64,000 bases of DNA, taken from Burkholderiales bacterium. GTDB taxonomy: Bacteria; Pseudomonadota; Gammaproteobacteria; Burkholderiales; Casimicrobiaceae. The DNA lies in the NCBI GenBank assembly GCA_015075645.1, contig JABTUF010000007.1, positions 62,001 through 126,000 of the forward strand, written 5' to 3'. The notes beneath the pieces are model-generated. The model was not told where the DNA came from. It ran no database searches and saw only the letters and a list, made by a program, of their open reading frames with translations. Positions 1 to 8,530 of the stretch are shown here, piece after piece (position 1 is the stretch's first letter; each line of letters starts with the position of its first letter). A program made the translations under genes and the position numbers.

Positions 1-120
1 ATTCCAAGTCTCCCGCGAAGGCGCCGACCCGGCGCCCGGTCCTGCAGGTTCATCCGCCGGCCGGTTCGCGGCGTGCGCCGTGGCCGTGGAATCCTCCGTC
101 CGGACGCATTTTACCCGTCG
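1..120. other. intergenic start of window, no gene seen
   Basis: This stretch follows an unseen upstream gene and precedes the stop codon of mnhG. I see no convincing coding frame, RNA gene or clear promoter; the GC-rich open frames that cross it are antisense to mnhG/F and have no family resemblance. Confidence 0.5.
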
Positions 121-459
121 TCAGCCGGAGAGCGGCGGCGGGAGATCCGCTCCGCGGCGGCGCCGGCGGAAGATCGCGGTGCGGGCGACGAGCACCGTCG
201 TGACCGGCACCGTGATGGCGAGGAGGATCGGGATCACCCACGCGTGGAGGACGGGAACGCCTTCGAGCGCCGAGAAGTAGACGATCGAGGCGGCGACCAC
301 CGCCCAGGTGCCGAACGAGCTCGCGAGCGCGGGCGGATGCATCCGGTCGAAGAACGATGCGAGCCGCACGACCCCCAACGACGCCACGACGGTGGCGAGC
401 CCGCTCGCCACGACCAGCGCGGCGGTCACCCATTCGACCCAGGCCGGCACGCCGCTCAC
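121..459 (-). CDS. mnhG: Na+/H+ antiporter subunit G (MnhG/MrpG/PhaG)
   Basis: Small membrane subunit of the multisubunit Mrp/Mnh monovalent cation/H+ antiporter, 112 aa with three hydrophobic helices and a basic C-terminal tail. The early segment with LGVVRLASFFDRMHPP is the typical MnhG signature. It is the last gene of a six-gene minus-strand operon and its ATG overlaps the stop of mnhF by 4 bp. The order A/B-C-D-E-F-G is standard for this antiporter, which supports the call more strongly than the short protein alone. The complex exports Na+ or K+ in exchange for protons at the inner membrane. Confidence 0.9.
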   Translation of the reverse strand: MSGVPAWVEWVTAALVVASGLATVVASLGVVRLASFFDRMHPPALASSFGTWAVVAASIVYFSALEGVPVLHAWVIPILLAITVPVTTVLVARTAIFRRRRRGADLPPPLSG

Positions 460-734
460 TCGATCACCTCGCCGCGCAGCAGGAACTTGGCGAGCGCCGC
501 CGAGGTGACGAATCCGGTGAGCGCGATCAGGAGCGCGGCCTCGAACACCATGCCGCTCTGGTGGCGGATGCCGACGGTGAGGAGCGCGAGCATCCCGGCG
601 ACGACGATGAAGTCGAGCGCGAGCACGCGGTCCTCGGCCGAGGGGCCGCGCAGCAGGCGCACGAGCGCGATCGCCATCGCGAGCGCGTAGCAGGCGAGCG
701 CGATGTCGATCGCGCCGGCGAGGATCGGGCTCAT
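456..734 (-). CDS. mnhF: Na+/H+ antiporter subunit F (MnhF/MrpF/PhaF)
   Basis: 92-aa protein with three transmembrane segments; the central RGPSAEDRVLALDF motif is diagnostic of MrpF/PhaF. The chosen ATG at 734 overlaps the end of mnhE by 4 bp and gives the family's usual length; a longer upstream reading would be an arginine-rich tail without family similarity. It is part of the integral-membrane Mrp complex and is translationally coupled to its neighbours. Confidence 0.9.
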   Translation of the reverse strand: MSPILAGAIDIALACYALAMAIALVRLLRGPSAEDRVLALDFIVVAGMLALLTVGIRHQSGMVFEAALLIALTGFVTSAALAKFLLRGEVIE

Positions 735-1213
735 TCGAAGATCTCCCGGAGCGGGCGCTCGTAGCGCTCCTTGTAGTCGCGGACGAACGCGGCGTGGTCG
801 TCGAGTTCGAACACGTGCAGGCGAACGGTGCGGCGGTCGCGCGCGAGTTCGATCCACACGGTGCCCGGCACGCCGGTCGTGATGATCGCGAGCGCCGCGA
901 GGCCCGAGGGGTCGGAAAGCTCGAGCGGAATGGTGGCGAAGCCGCTCCTCGGACCTTCGCGTCGCAGGAGCGCGCGCGCCACCTGCACGTTCGACACCAG
1001 GATGTCGAGTCCGACGCGCAGGACGAGCTTCGTCACGACGAGCGGGCGGCGGATGCGCGCGCGGACCGGGCGCAGCGGCGCGGTGACGATCGGCACGACC
1101 AGCGCCACGAGCACCGCCATCGCGACGGTCGCGGGCGAAAGCGGCGGATTGAGCACGAGCCAGAGCGCCACGAGTGCCACCGAGAGGAGCGGCGCGGGAA
1201 GGAGCCGTCTCAT
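731..1213 (-). CDS. mnhE: Na+/H+ antiporter subunit E (MnhE/MrpE/PhaE)
   Basis: 160-aa MrpE-type subunit: two hydrophobic helices at the N terminus, then a cytoplasmic domain with TGVPGTVWIELARDRRTVRL, matching the conserved 'TPGT' region of MrpE and the following ligand-like strand pattern. It overlaps both mnhD and mnhF by 4 bp. Its role in the complex is structural or needed for assembly; the exact function of MrpE is not well known. Confidence 0.9.
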   Translation of the reverse strand: MRRLLPAPLLSVALVALWLVLNPPLSPATVAMAVLVALVVPIVTAPLRPVRARIRRPLVVTKLVLRVGLDILVSNVQVARALLRREGPRSGFATIPLELSDPSGLAALAIITTGVPGTVWIELARDRRTVRLHVFELDDHAAFVRDYKERYERPLREIFE

Positions 1214-2856
1214 CGCGGCGCTCCTCCGACGACGCGGGCCGACAGGACGGCTTCGATGTAGCCGGTGGCGTCGTGGATCGACGCGGCGGTGTCGCCCGCG
1301 AAGCGCATCGCCGGACCCGCGGCGATCGCGGCGGTGAGGCCCGCGGCGACGAGGAGCGCGATCGGCAGGCCCTCGACGACGCGGACCTGCGGCGCGCCCC
1401 GGCCGGAGGCCGCCCAGAGGTGACGAATGCCGGTGCGGGCGAGCGCGAGCATCGCGGCGAGTCCGGAAACGATCACGAGCGTCAGGAACATCCAGGTCGC
1501 GCCGGGCAGGCTCGATTCCGCGAGCGCGCCGCCTCCGAGGACCGCACCGAGCATCGCCACCTTCGCGAGGAAGCCCGCGAGCGGCGGCAGTCCGGCCACG
1601 AGGAGCGCGCTCGCCATGAACGCGAGACCGACGAACACGGCGGTGGGCGGGAACACCTTCCCGACGAGCGCCTCCTCGTCGTCGTCGAGGTTGACGCCGG
1701 CCGGAATCTCGAGGCGGTCGAGCGCGAACGGCAACGTGGAGGCCTCGTCGACGAGATCGGCTTCGGTCTCCGGCACATCGCTACGCTCCACCGACTCCAC
1801 CAGCAGGAAGAGCGCGCCCGCCGCCAGCGTCGAAACCGCGAGGTAGAAGAGCGCCGCGGCGGTGACCGCGGGTTCGCCGAATCCGGCCGCCGCGAGCAAG
1901 GTTCCCGACGAACCCACGATCGCGAACGAGGCGAGCTTCGCGAGCCGCTGCGACGCCAGCATCCCGAGGGTCGCGAACGCGAGGGTGGCGAGCCCGCCGG
2001 CGAGGAGCGTCGCCGCGAGGAAGCGGTCGAGCTGCACCTCGGGTCCCGCGTGGAGCAGCGAGCCGAAGCGCAGCAGCGCGTAGATGCCGACCTTGGTCAT
2101 GATCGCGAACGCCGCCGCGGCCGGCGGACTCGCCACCGCGTACGCCGGGACGAGCCAGAAGCCCAGCGGCCACATCGCGGCCTTCACCAGGAACGCGACC
2201 GCGAGGACCGCCGCGCCGGCGTGGAGCAGGCCGCGGTCCGGCACCGGAACGGCCGAGAACTCGACCGCCATGTCGGCGAAGTTGAGCGTGCCGGTCACGC
2301 CGTAGAGCATCGCGACGCCGACGAGGAACAGCGTCGAGCCGACGAGGTTGATCGCGAGGTAGTGCAATCCGGCGCGCACCCGGCCCGGCCCCGAGCCGTG
2401 CAGCAAGAGTCCGTAGGACGCGGCGAGCATCACCTCGAAGAACACGAACAGGTTGAAGAGATCGGCGGTCAGGAACGCGCCGTGGAGTCCCATCAGCAGG
2501 AGCTGGAACAGCGGCTGGAAGTGCACGCCGGCACGCTGCCATCGCGCGCTCGCGTAGACCGACGACGCGAGTCCGAGGAACGAGGCGAGCGCCAGCATCA
2601 GCGCGGAGAGCCGGTCGACCGCGAGCGCGATGCCGAAGGGTACCGGCCAGTTCGACGGCAGGTAGACCGCGATCGCGCCGTCGCGATCGACCGCGACGGC
2701 GAGCGCGATCGCCACCGCGAACGACGCGGCGGACGCGACGACGCTCACCAGCGCACGATCGATGCGACGGCGCTCGCGCAGCGCCACCATGAGCGCCGCG
2801 GCCGCCAGCGGTATCAGGATCGGGGCGACGACGAGATGCGCGGCGGCCCCGCTCAT
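1210..2856 (-). CDS. mnhD: Na+/H+ antiporter subunit D (MnhD/MrpD/PhaD)
   Basis: 548-aa proton-translocating subunit related to NuoM/NuoN of complex I. About 14 transmembrane helices are visible. The charged residues expected in the channel are present: a glutamate in the segment FNLFVFFEVMLAASYG and a lysine in FLVKAAMWPLGFWLVPAY. The ATG at 2856 overlaps mnhC by 4 bp. The loop near residues 375-410 is acidic and longer than usual, with a DLDDDEE-like run. It works with MnhA to exchange cations for protons across the inner membrane. Confidence 0.92.
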   Translation of the reverse strand: MSGAAAHLVVAPILIPLAAAALMVALRERRRIDRALVSVVASAASFAVAIALAVAVDRDGAIAVYLPSNWPVPFGIALAVDRLSALMLALASFLGLASSVYASARWQRAGVHFQPLFQLLLMGLHGAFLTADLFNLFVFFEVMLAASYGLLLHGSGPGRVRAGLHYLAINLVGSTLFLVGVAMLYGVTGTLNFADMAVEFSAVPVPDRGLLHAGAAVLAVAFLVKAAMWPLGFWLVPAYAVASPPAAAAFAIMTKVGIYALLRFGSLLHAGPEVQLDRFLAATLLAGGLATLAFATLGMLASQRLAKLASFAIVGSSGTLLAAAGFGEPAVTAAALFYLAVSTLAAGALFLLVESVERSDVPETEADLVDEASTLPFALDRLEIPAGVNLDDDEEALVGKVFPPTAVFVGLAFMASALLVAGLPPLAGFLAKVAMLGAVLGGGALAESSLPGATWMFLTLVIVSGLAAMLALARTGIRHLWAASGRGAPQVRVVEGLPIALLVAAGLTAAIAAGPAMRFAGDTAASIHDATGYIEAVLSARVVGGAPR

Positions 2857-3218
2857 CGGCCCTCCTCGTCCGTAGCCGTCTCGTCGCGCGTACCGTCGAC
2901 GTGGTCGGACCCGGCGTAGCCGCGCAGCGCGAGCAGCACGACGAGGAACAGCGCCGTCATCGCGAAGCCGATCACGATCGCGGTCAGCACGAGCGCCTGC
3001 GGCAGCGGATCGGTGTAGTGCCACAGGTCCGCGGCGCGCCCGGCGACCGCGATCGGCTCGGCGTCGATCGAGAGGCTCCCCATCGAAAAGATGAACAGGT
3101 TGACCGCGTAGGAGAGAAGCGCGAGTCCGAGCAGGACCTGGAAGGTGCGCGGCCGCAGGACGAGCCAGACGCCCGCTCCGCCGAGCGTGCCGATCGCGAG
3201 CGAGACGACGATCTCCAT
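2853..3218 (-). CDS. mnhC: Na+/H+ antiporter subunit C (MnhC/MrpC/PhaC)
   Basis: 121-aa NuoK-like subunit with three helices. The segment LLGLALLSYAVNLFIFSMG and the later DPLPQALVLTAIVIGFA are the MrpC signature. Its ATG shares bases with the stop of mnhA (TGATG). The C-terminal 15 or so residues are hydrophilic and acidic. It belongs to the same operon and membrane complex as its neighbours. Confidence 0.92.
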   Translation of the reverse strand: MEIVVSLAIGTLGGAGVWLVLRPRTFQVLLGLALLSYAVNLFIFSMGSLSIDAEPIAVAGRAADLWHYTDPLPQALVLTAIVIGFAMTALFLVVLLALRGYAGSDHVDGTRDETATDEEGR

Positions 3219-6112
3219 CAGCGCGGCCCCGCCGCGTCGCCGGATCGCGCCGGCGCGCGAATCGACTGGTGCGCGAGCGCGATCAGCACGAGCAGCACCG
3301 CGCCGATCACCGTCGCGAACACGCCGAGGTCGAAGAAGAGCGCCGAGGGCACGTGGACCTCGCCCAGCCACGGCAGGTCGAAGTGCGGGGAGTGGGTGGT
3401 GAGGAACGGATAGCCGAGCGCGAAGGCGCCCGCGCCGGTCGCGACCACGATCGCGAGCCCGCCGGCGATCCATCTGGCCGGGTGCGGGTTCATCCGCGCC
3501 TCGACCCAGCGCGTGCCCGCCACCATGTACTGCGCGATCAGCGCGATGGCGACCACCAGCCCCGCGACGAACCCGCCGCCGGGCTGGTTGTGCCCGCGCA
3601 TGAACAGGTGCACGGCGACCACGACGGCGATCGGCAACACGAGCCGCACCAGCACCGAGGGCACGATCAGGTAGCCCACCGCCATGTCGCGCGCCTCCCG
3701 CGTCGAGGCGAGATCGGTGGCGAGATCGGCCGGCAGGTCCTGCTGCCTGGGCAGCGCGGCGCTCTCGCGCGGCGGCCGGAAGCGGCGCAGCAGCGCGTAC
3801 ACGGTCAGCGCGACCGCCGCGAGCACCGTGATCTCGCCCATCGTGTCGAACGCCCGGAAGTCGACCAGGATCACGTTGACGACGTTCGTGCCGCCGCCGC
3901 CGGGGAGCGCGTTCTGAAGGTAGAACGGCGAGATGCTCTGCGGCGAGGTCCGCGTCAGCATCGCATAGGCGAGCGCGGCGAGTCCCGCGCCCGACGTGAG
4001 CGCGATCATGAAGTCGCGGACGTGGCGCAGGTGCGTCCCGAACGTCCGCCTGTCTCCGGGCCGCGGCAGACGCTGCGGCAGCCAGCGCAGTCCCAGCAGG
4101 AACAGCACGGTCGTCACCGCCTCGACCGCGAGCTGGGTGAGCGCGAGGTCGGGCGCCGAGAACCACGCGAAGGTGATGCAGGTGACGAGGCCCGCGCCAG
4201 CCACCAGCATCAGCGCCGCGAGCCGGTGGAACTTCGCCTGCACCGCGGCGCCGAGCGCGCACGCGATGCCGACCGCCCACATCAGCGCGAACGCCGGTTC
4301 GGCGGGCACGCGCGGCCGATCGCCCCAGTCGAACGCCTGTCCGACGAACGCCGTCGCCACGACGGCGATGGCGACGACGACGACCCACGCGAGTTGCGCC
4401 TGCAGCCGCGCGGTCCCGGTCCACCGGAGCACGACGCGAGCGGCGCGAGGCACCGCGGCCATCGCCGCGCGAAACGCGCGCGCTCCGTCGAAACGACCGA
4501 GCAGCGGAGCAGGTTCGATCGCCCCGCGACGCAAGCGCGGGCCGAGCCGGCGCCACACGAGGATGCCGACGATCATCGCGACGACGCTCATCGCGAGCGG
4601 CGCATTGAACCCGTGCCACAGCGCGAGGCTGTACCCGGGCAGCGCGCCGCCGACCACCGGCGCCGCCGCCGCGGCGAGCACGGGCCCGACCGACCACCCG
4701 GGCGCGATGCCGACGACGAGGCAGGCCAGGACCAGCAGTTCGATCGGCAGGCGCATCCAGCGCACCGGCTCGTGCGGCTCGCGCGGCAGGTCGTGCGCCG
4801 GCGCTCCGAAGAACACGTCGACCGAGAAGCGCAACGCGTAGACGACGGCGAACGCGCCGGCCAGCGTCGCGATCACCGGCAGCGCCCACTCGACGCCGGG
4901 ATGGGCGGAGAGGAAGAGCGTCTCGGCGAAGAACATCTCCTTCGACAGGAAGCCATTGAGGAGCGGCACCCCCGCCATCGCCGCGCTCGCCACCAGTGCT
5001 AGCGTCCCGGTGATCGGCATCACCCGGTAGAGGCCCGAGAGTCGGCGCAGGTCGCGCGTGCCGGTCTCGTGGTCGACGATGCCCGCCGCCATGAACAGTG
5101 ACGCCTTGAACGTCGCGTGGTTCATCACGTGGAACACGGCCGCCACCGCCGCGAGCGGACTGTTGAGGCCGAGGAGCAGCGTGATGAGCCCGAGGTGCGA
5201 CAGCGTCGAGTAGGCGAGCAGGCCCTTGAGATCGTGCTCGAACATCGCGAAGTACGCGCACAGGAGGAGCGTGCACGCGCCGGCGCCGGCAACGATCCAG
5301 AACCACGCCTCGGTCCCGGCGAGCGCGGGCCACAGCCGCGCCAGCAGGAACACGCCCGCCTTCACCATCGTCGCAGAGTGCAGGTAGGCCGAGACCGGCG
5401 TCGGCGCGGCCATCGCGCGAGGCAGCCAGAAGTGGAACGGGAACTGCGCGCTCTTGCTGAGCGCGCCCGCGAGCACGAGGACGAGCGCCACCGGATAGAG
5501 GTCGTGCGCGCGGATGCGTTCGCCCGCGGCGAGCACCGCGTCGAGGTCGTAGCTGCCGACGATGCGGCCGAGGACGAGGACGCCCGCCAGCAGGCAGAGC
5601 CCGCCGGTGCCGGTGACCACGAGCGCCATGCGCGCGCCCCGGCGCGCGTCGGCGCGGTGGTGCCAGTAGCCGATCAGCAGGAACGACACGAGGCTCGTGA
5701 GCTCCCAGAAGAACGCGAGCATCACGAGGTCGCCCGCGAGCACGACGCCGAGCATCGCGCCCATGAAGGCGAGGAACAGCGCGAAGAAGCGCGGCACCGG
5801 ATCGGCGGGTGACATGTAGTAACGCGCGTAGAGCGCCACCAGCGCGCCGATACCGGTCACGAGCAGCGCGAACATCCACGCGAAGCCGTCGATCCGAACG
5901 GTGAACGCGACGCCTGCGCCGGGCATCCAGGCGAACGACTCGCGAACCACGCCCCCGGCGCGCACTTCCGGGAAGAGGACCGCCACGCCCGCCGCGCAGG
6001 CGAGCGCGACCAGTCCGGCGAAGCTCGCGGCGAGCGTCCGCGCGTGCGTGGGCAACAGCGCGGCCAGGACGCTCCCGGCGAACGGGAGCGCGAGCAGGAC
6101 GACGAGCGACAT
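3218..6112 (-). CDS. mnhA: fused Na+/H+ antiporter subunit A/B (MnhAB/PhaAB)
   Basis: 964-aa first gene of the operon. Residues 1-640 are a NuoL-like MrpA core with the conserved FFWELTSLVSFLLIGYW, LSKSAQFPFHFWLPRAM and HSATMVKAGVFLLAR segments. The C-terminal third carries the MrpA extension (FSAPDLALTQLAVEAVTTVLF) followed by an MrpB-type domain with the RGHNQPGGGFVAGL motif. A and B fused in one chain is the known PhaAB arrangement of many proteobacteria, so it is not a frameshift. It supplies the main ion path of the antiporter. It ends in a TGATG overlap with mnhC. Confidence 0.93.
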   Translation of the reverse strand: MSLVVLLALPFAGSVLAALLPTHARTLAASFAGLVALACAAGVAVLFPEVRAGGVVRESFAWMPGAGVAFTVRIDGFAWMFALLVTGIGALVALYARYYMSPADPVPRFFALFLAFMGAMLGVVLAGDLVMLAFFWELTSLVSFLLIGYWHHRADARRGARMALVVTGTGGLCLLAGVLVLGRIVGSYDLDAVLAAGERIRAHDLYPVALVLVLAGALSKSAQFPFHFWLPRAMAAPTPVSAYLHSATMVKAGVFLLARLWPALAGTEAWFWIVAGAGACTLLLCAYFAMFEHDLKGLLAYSTLSHLGLITLLLGLNSPLAAVAAVFHVMNHATFKASLFMAAGIVDHETGTRDLRRLSGLYRVMPITGTLALVASAAMAGVPLLNGFLSKEMFFAETLFLSAHPGVEWALPVIATLAGAFAVVYALRFSVDVFFGAPAHDLPREPHEPVRWMRLPIELLVLACLVVGIAPGWSVGPVLAAAAAPVVGGALPGYSLALWHGFNAPLAMSVVAMIVGILVWRRLGPRLRRGAIEPAPLLGRFDGARAFRAAMAAVPRAARVVLRWTGTARLQAQLAWVVVVAIAVVATAFVGQAFDWGDRPRVPAEPAFALMWAVGIACALGAAVQAKFHRLAALMLVAGAGLVTCITFAWFSAPDLALTQLAVEAVTTVLFLLGLRWLPQRLPRPGDRRTFGTHLRHVRDFMIALTSGAGLAALAYAMLTRTSPQSISPFYLQNALPGGGGTNVVNVILVDFRAFDTMGEITVLAAVALTVYALLRRFRPPRESAALPRQQDLPADLATDLASTREARDMAVGYLIVPSVLVRLVLPIAVVVAVHLFMRGHNQPGGGFVAGLVVAIALIAQYMVAGTRWVEARMNPHPARWIAGGLAIVVATGAGAFALGYPFLTTHSPHFDLPWLGEVHVPSALFFDLGVFATVIGAVLLVLIALAHQSIRAPARSGDAAGPR

Positions 6113-6178
6113 GGCCCGCAGTGTACGACGGGGTACCGGATCCGGCGGCGCGCCGGTCCGGGAGGAGTGCCGAGCGCG

Positions 6179-6652
6179 TCAGCGGCGCGACGCGGCGACG
6201 CGAACGGCAGCGGGTCGGACAGGACCTTTCAGCACGTTCGCGAGCGGCCGCCCGCTGCCGACCAGGTCGGCGAGCGTGGTGCGGTCGAGGTGCTCGTAGA
6301 GCGCGTCGAAGCCGTCGACGAGCACCCGGCGCAGCCGGCACACCGGGGCGATCGCGCAGGTGCCCTCGTCGTCCGAGAGGCACTCGACGATCGGGACGTC
6401 GCCCTCGGCGGCCCGAACGACTTCGCCGATCCGGATCGACGCGGGCGGTCGCGCCAGGCGCAGCCCGCCCCCCTTGCCGCGGACGGTCTCGACCGTGCCG
6501 GTCTGTCCGAGGTGCTGGACCACCTTCATCAGGTGGTTGCGCGAGATGCCGTAGGCCGCGGCGATCTCGGGGATCGTCGCGAGGCGGTCACGGTCGAGCG
6601 CGAGGTACATCAGCACCCGGAGCGTGTAGTCGGAGAATCCGGTCAGGCGCAT
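6179..6652 (-). CDS. nsrR: Rrf2-family NO-sensing repressor (NsrR)
   Basis: 157-aa winged-helix Rrf2 regulator. The N terminus (MRLTGFSDYTLRVLMYLAL) and the helix-turn-helix with AAAYGISRNHLMKVVQHL are typical of NsrR. Three cysteines in the pattern ECLSDDEGTCAIAPVC around residues 91-105 are the expected [4Fe-4S] ligands, destroyed by nitric oxide in known NsrR proteins. The gene is divergent from a DUF2249 gene, and two NsrR-like boxes lie in the shared 128-bp gap, so it probably represses that operon and itself. IscR is less likely because of its different cysteine spacing. Confidence 0.9.
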   Translation of the reverse strand: MRLTGFSDYTLRVLMYLALDRDRLATIPEIAAAYGISRNHLMKVVQHLGQTGTVETVRGKGGGLRLARPPASIRIGEVVRAAEGDVPIVECLSDDEGTCAIAPVCRLRRVLVDGFDALYEHLDRTTLADLVGSGRPLANVLKGPVRPAAVRVAASRR

Positions 6653-6660
6653 CGGCGGTT

Positions 6661-6730
6661 AAGATGCATCAAGAATATTGCTTCAAATGTGGCGCGGCGG
6701 TACACTGAAGGTGTATCCATTCTACCTGTT
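6661..6730. promoter_or_regulatory. two candidate NsrR operators around a sigma70 promoter
   Basis: A left box begins AAGATGCAT at 6661 and ends with a degenerate inverted arm (ATATTGCTTC) near 6684. A second box begins AAGGTGTAT at 6708 with an inverted arm ATTCTACCT ending near 6727. Both fit the NsrR pattern of two AAGATGCAT-like arms about one helical turn apart. On the plus strand TTGCTT (6678-6683), a 17-bp spacer and TACACT (6701-6706) form a plausible promoter for the DUF2249 operon, with one box on the -35 and one just after the -10. That layout suits repression by the adjacent NsrR. Confidence 0.65.
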
Positions 6731-6780
6731 CCAAGGTCCGCGTGGGCGCCCCGCCCGCCGGCCCCTCACCGGAGCCTGCC

Positions 6781-7071
6781 ATGACCACGACCGCCACGAC
6801 CCCGACGCTCGACGTCCGCTCGATCATCCCGCGCGAGCGCCATCCGCTCATCTTCAGGACCTTCGACGCCCTCGCGCCGGGCGAGATGCTCGTGCTCGTC
6901 AACGACCACGATCCGAAACCGCTCTACTACCAGTTCAAGGCCGAGTCGACCGCCGAGTTCACCTGGGAGTACCTCGAGCAGGGCCCGGAGGTCTGGCGCG
7001 TCGCGATCGGGAAGGCCGGTGCGGCTCCGACCGCGGTGGCGGAGCCCCGCGGCTGCCAGTGCAACCACTGA
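6781..7071 (+). CDS. DUF2249 domain protein
   Basis: 96-aa protein with a single DUF2249 domain (LDVRSIIPRERHPLIFRTFDAL, then FVNDHDP-like LVNDHDPKPLYYQF). The ATG at 6781 is preceded by a GGAG; an earlier in-frame ATG at 6742 would add a low-complexity proline-rich tail. It ends in a C-x-C-x-H tail (GCQCNH), which could bind metal. DUF2249 proteins are often NsrR- or FNR-controlled and linked to nitrosative stress and hemerythrin-like partners; the biochemical role is not established. The next gene starts within its last codons. Confidence 0.85.
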   Translation: MTTTATTPTLDVRSIIPRERHPLIFRTFDALAPGEMLVLVNDHDPKPLYYQFKAESTAEFTWEYLEQGPEVWRVAIGKAGAAPTAVAEPRGCQCNH

Positions 7072-7877
7072 CGCTGCCCGAACGCCCCGCCGCGCCCTCC
7101 GGGGCGGCGCGCGCGACGCGCGAAACGGTCCTCGCGGTCCGCCGCTGGACCGACGCGCTCGTGTCGCTGCGACTGTCGAGGAGCGCATCGTTTCGCTTCA
7201 CGCCCGGCCACTACGCGCGCGTCGGACTCGCGGGAGCAGACGGCATGGTCGTGCGCCCGCTGTCGATCGCGTCCGCGGCGAGCGCGGCGCACCTCGACTT
7301 CCTGTGCACGCTCGTCCCCGGCGGCGCCTTCTCGGCGCTCGCCGCGCGCGCGGCGACGGGCGACGCCGCGCAGGTGGAGCGCGCGAGCTTCGGCTTCCTC
7401 ACCGTCGATGCGCTCGCGCCGGGACGCGACCTGTGGCTCGTCGCGAGCGGCACCGGCATCGCGCCGTTCCTGTCGATCCTGCAGGACCCCGACGTATGGC
7501 GCGCGTTCGAGCGCATCGTCGTCGTGCTGAGCGTGCGCACCGCGGTTGAACTCGTTCCGGCGGACGAAGTCGCAAGCTACGAGCGGGATCCTGCGTCCGC
7601 GCCCGGACCCGCGAAACTCACCTTCGTTCCGGTGGTCACGCGCGAACCGGGAGCCACCGCGCTCGCGTCGCGGATTCCAGACCTCCTCGACGACGGAAGA
7701 CTGGAGGATGCCGCCGGCGCGAAAATCGAGGCCGAACACGCGCGCGTGATGACCTGCGGCAATCCGGCGCTCGCGCAGGCGATGCGCCAGCGCCTGTCCG
7801 CGCGCGGATTCCGGCCGACGCGGCGCAATGCCCCCGGCCAGATGAGTTTCGAGAATTACTGGACCAGCCGTTCCTGA
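7059..7877 (+). CDS. fpr: ferredoxin/flavodoxin-NADP+ reductase-like flavoprotein
   Basis: 272-aa FAD/NADP(H) reductase of the Fpr type. The FAD-binding signature is VVRPLSIAS (R-x-Y/L-S type), the NADP-binding loop is ASGTGIAPFLSIL, and the C terminus (GQMSFENYW) resembles the Fpr end where an aromatic residue stacks on the flavin. I chose GTG 7059 because it gives the family length and overlaps the DUF2249 gene by 13 bp, so it is probably translationally coupled. Being in an NsrR-type operon, it probably supplies electrons to a stress or nitric oxide detoxifying partner not seen here. Confidence 0.82.
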   Translation: MQPLTLPERPAAPSGAARATRETVLAVRRWTDALVSLRLSRSASFRFTPGHYARVGLAGADGMVVRPLSIASAASAAHLDFLCTLVPGGAFSALAARAATGDAAQVERASFGFLTVDALAPGRDLWLVASGTGIAPFLSILQDPDVWRAFERIVVVLSVRTAVELVPADEVASYERDPASAPGPAKLTFVPVVTREPGATALASRIPDLLDDGRLEDAAGAKIEAEHARVMTCGNPALAQAMRQRLSARGFRPTRRNAPGQMSFENYWTSRS

Positions 7878-7920
7878 ACCGGCGGCCCGCGGCCGCCCCC
7901 TTCCCATAGACGAGGACTCG

Positions 7921-8181
7921 ATGAGCCAAGCCCCGCACCTGCACCTGTCGCCCGACGCGATCTACCCGTTCGACGCGCGCGCGATCGCCAAGCGCTTCCG
8001 CCACGCGGCGATCTTCGGAGCGCTCGACGCCCTGCACCCGGGCGAGACGATGCGCTTCGTCAACGACCACGATCCGCTGCCGCTCCTCGACCAGCTCGCG
8101 GCGCGCTACGGCGAGCGCGTCTCGATCGAATATCGGCAGCGCGAGCCGGGCGCGATCGTGATCGACTTCGTCAAGCGCTGA
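7921..8181 (+). CDS. second DUF2249 domain protein
   Basis: 86-aa DUF2249 protein. The segment FGALDALHPGETMRFVNDHDPLPLLDQL matches the same region of the first DUF2249 gene, so the two flank the reductase as diverged paralogues. The C-terminal half (VSIEYRQREPGAIVIDFVKR) ends in the usual strand pattern. An AGGA-type ribosome site lies just upstream of ATG 7921. It is the last gene of the NsrR-linked operon and is followed by a repeat cluster rather than an obvious terminator. Confidence 0.85.
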   Translation: MSQAPHLHLSPDAIYPFDARAIAKRFRHAAIFGALDALHPGETMRFVNDHDPLPLLDQLAARYGERVSIEYRQREPGAIVIDFVKR

Positions 8182-8197
8182 ATCGCACCCTGCCTGT

Positions 8198-8301
8198 GGG
8201 TCGGGCTTCAGCCTCTATGGGTCGGGCTTCAGCCTCTATGGGTCGGGCTTCAGCCTCTGTGGGTCGGGCTTCAGCCTCTGTGGGTCGGGCTTCAGCCCGA
8301 C
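8198..8301. repeat. five tandem 21-bp units derived from a REP-like sequence
   Basis: Five head-to-tail 21-bp copies start at 8198, 8219, 8240, 8261 and 8282, each beginning GGGTCGGGCTTCAGCC. The first four end TCTAT or TCTGT; the fifth ends in CCGAC, completing a palindrome. The tandem units therefore look like truncated copies of the hairpin element that follows, amplified by slippage or unequal exchange. No spacers are present, so it is not a CRISPR array. Confidence 0.9.
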
Positions 8302-8422
8302 ACGTACATTTCGCTGCAACCGCGTCGGCCTGAAGGCCGACCTACGTGGGGGTGGTGGGTCGGGCTTCAGCCCGACGGGGTCCGTGGCGATGCAGAAGAA
8401 ATGCGTCGGCCTGAAGGCCGAC
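8284..8422. repeat. four alternating 18-bp hairpin repeats (REP/BIME-like)
   Basis: Near-perfect palindromes with 8-bp arms lie at 8284-8301, 8324-8341, 8359-8376 and 8405-8422. Copies alternate between GTCGGGCTTCAGCCCGAC and GTCGGCCTGAAGGCCGAC. The alternate copies are in opposite orientation, and their two differing base pairs change together so that the stem is kept. That compensation and the head-tail alternation are typical of BIME clusters of REP elements. No RAYT-type transposase is visible in the window. Confidence 0.85.
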
Positions 8423-8453
8423 CCACAAGGCCGACCCACGAAAGAAGCTTCCC

Positions 8454-8530
8454 GGCGCTCGATGCACCGCCACCGGAATCGCAGGCGCGACTGTCCTCTG
8501 TCTTCTGTCCTCTGACTCCTGTTCCCTGTC
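8454..8530 (+). repeat. dispersed repeat, copy 1, with simple-sequence tail
   Basis: The core GGCGCTCGATGCACCGCCACCGG (8454-8476, split here only by one variant base from other copies) is followed by a run of short words (CTGTCCTCTGTCTTCTGTCC) to about 8530. The same core recurs near 41327, 43778, 61770 and 61958. It lies between the hairpin cluster and ispG. Confidence 0.7.

Noticed and set aside
1174..2919. Long plus-strand frame opposite mnhD
   Set aside because: Arginine- and glutamate-rich antisense frame of high-GC DNA; mnhD on the other strand has full family motifs.
3269..5002. Long plus-strand frame opposite mnhA
   Set aside because: Low-complexity antisense shadow of MnhAB with no recognisable domain.
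3218..6112. Frameshift joining mnhA and mnhB
   Set aside because: One uninterrupted frame in a known fused arrangement, with both domains complete.
8198..8301. Possible CRISPR array
   Set aside because: The 21-bp units are directly adjacent with no spacers and are derived from a palindromic REP-like sequence.
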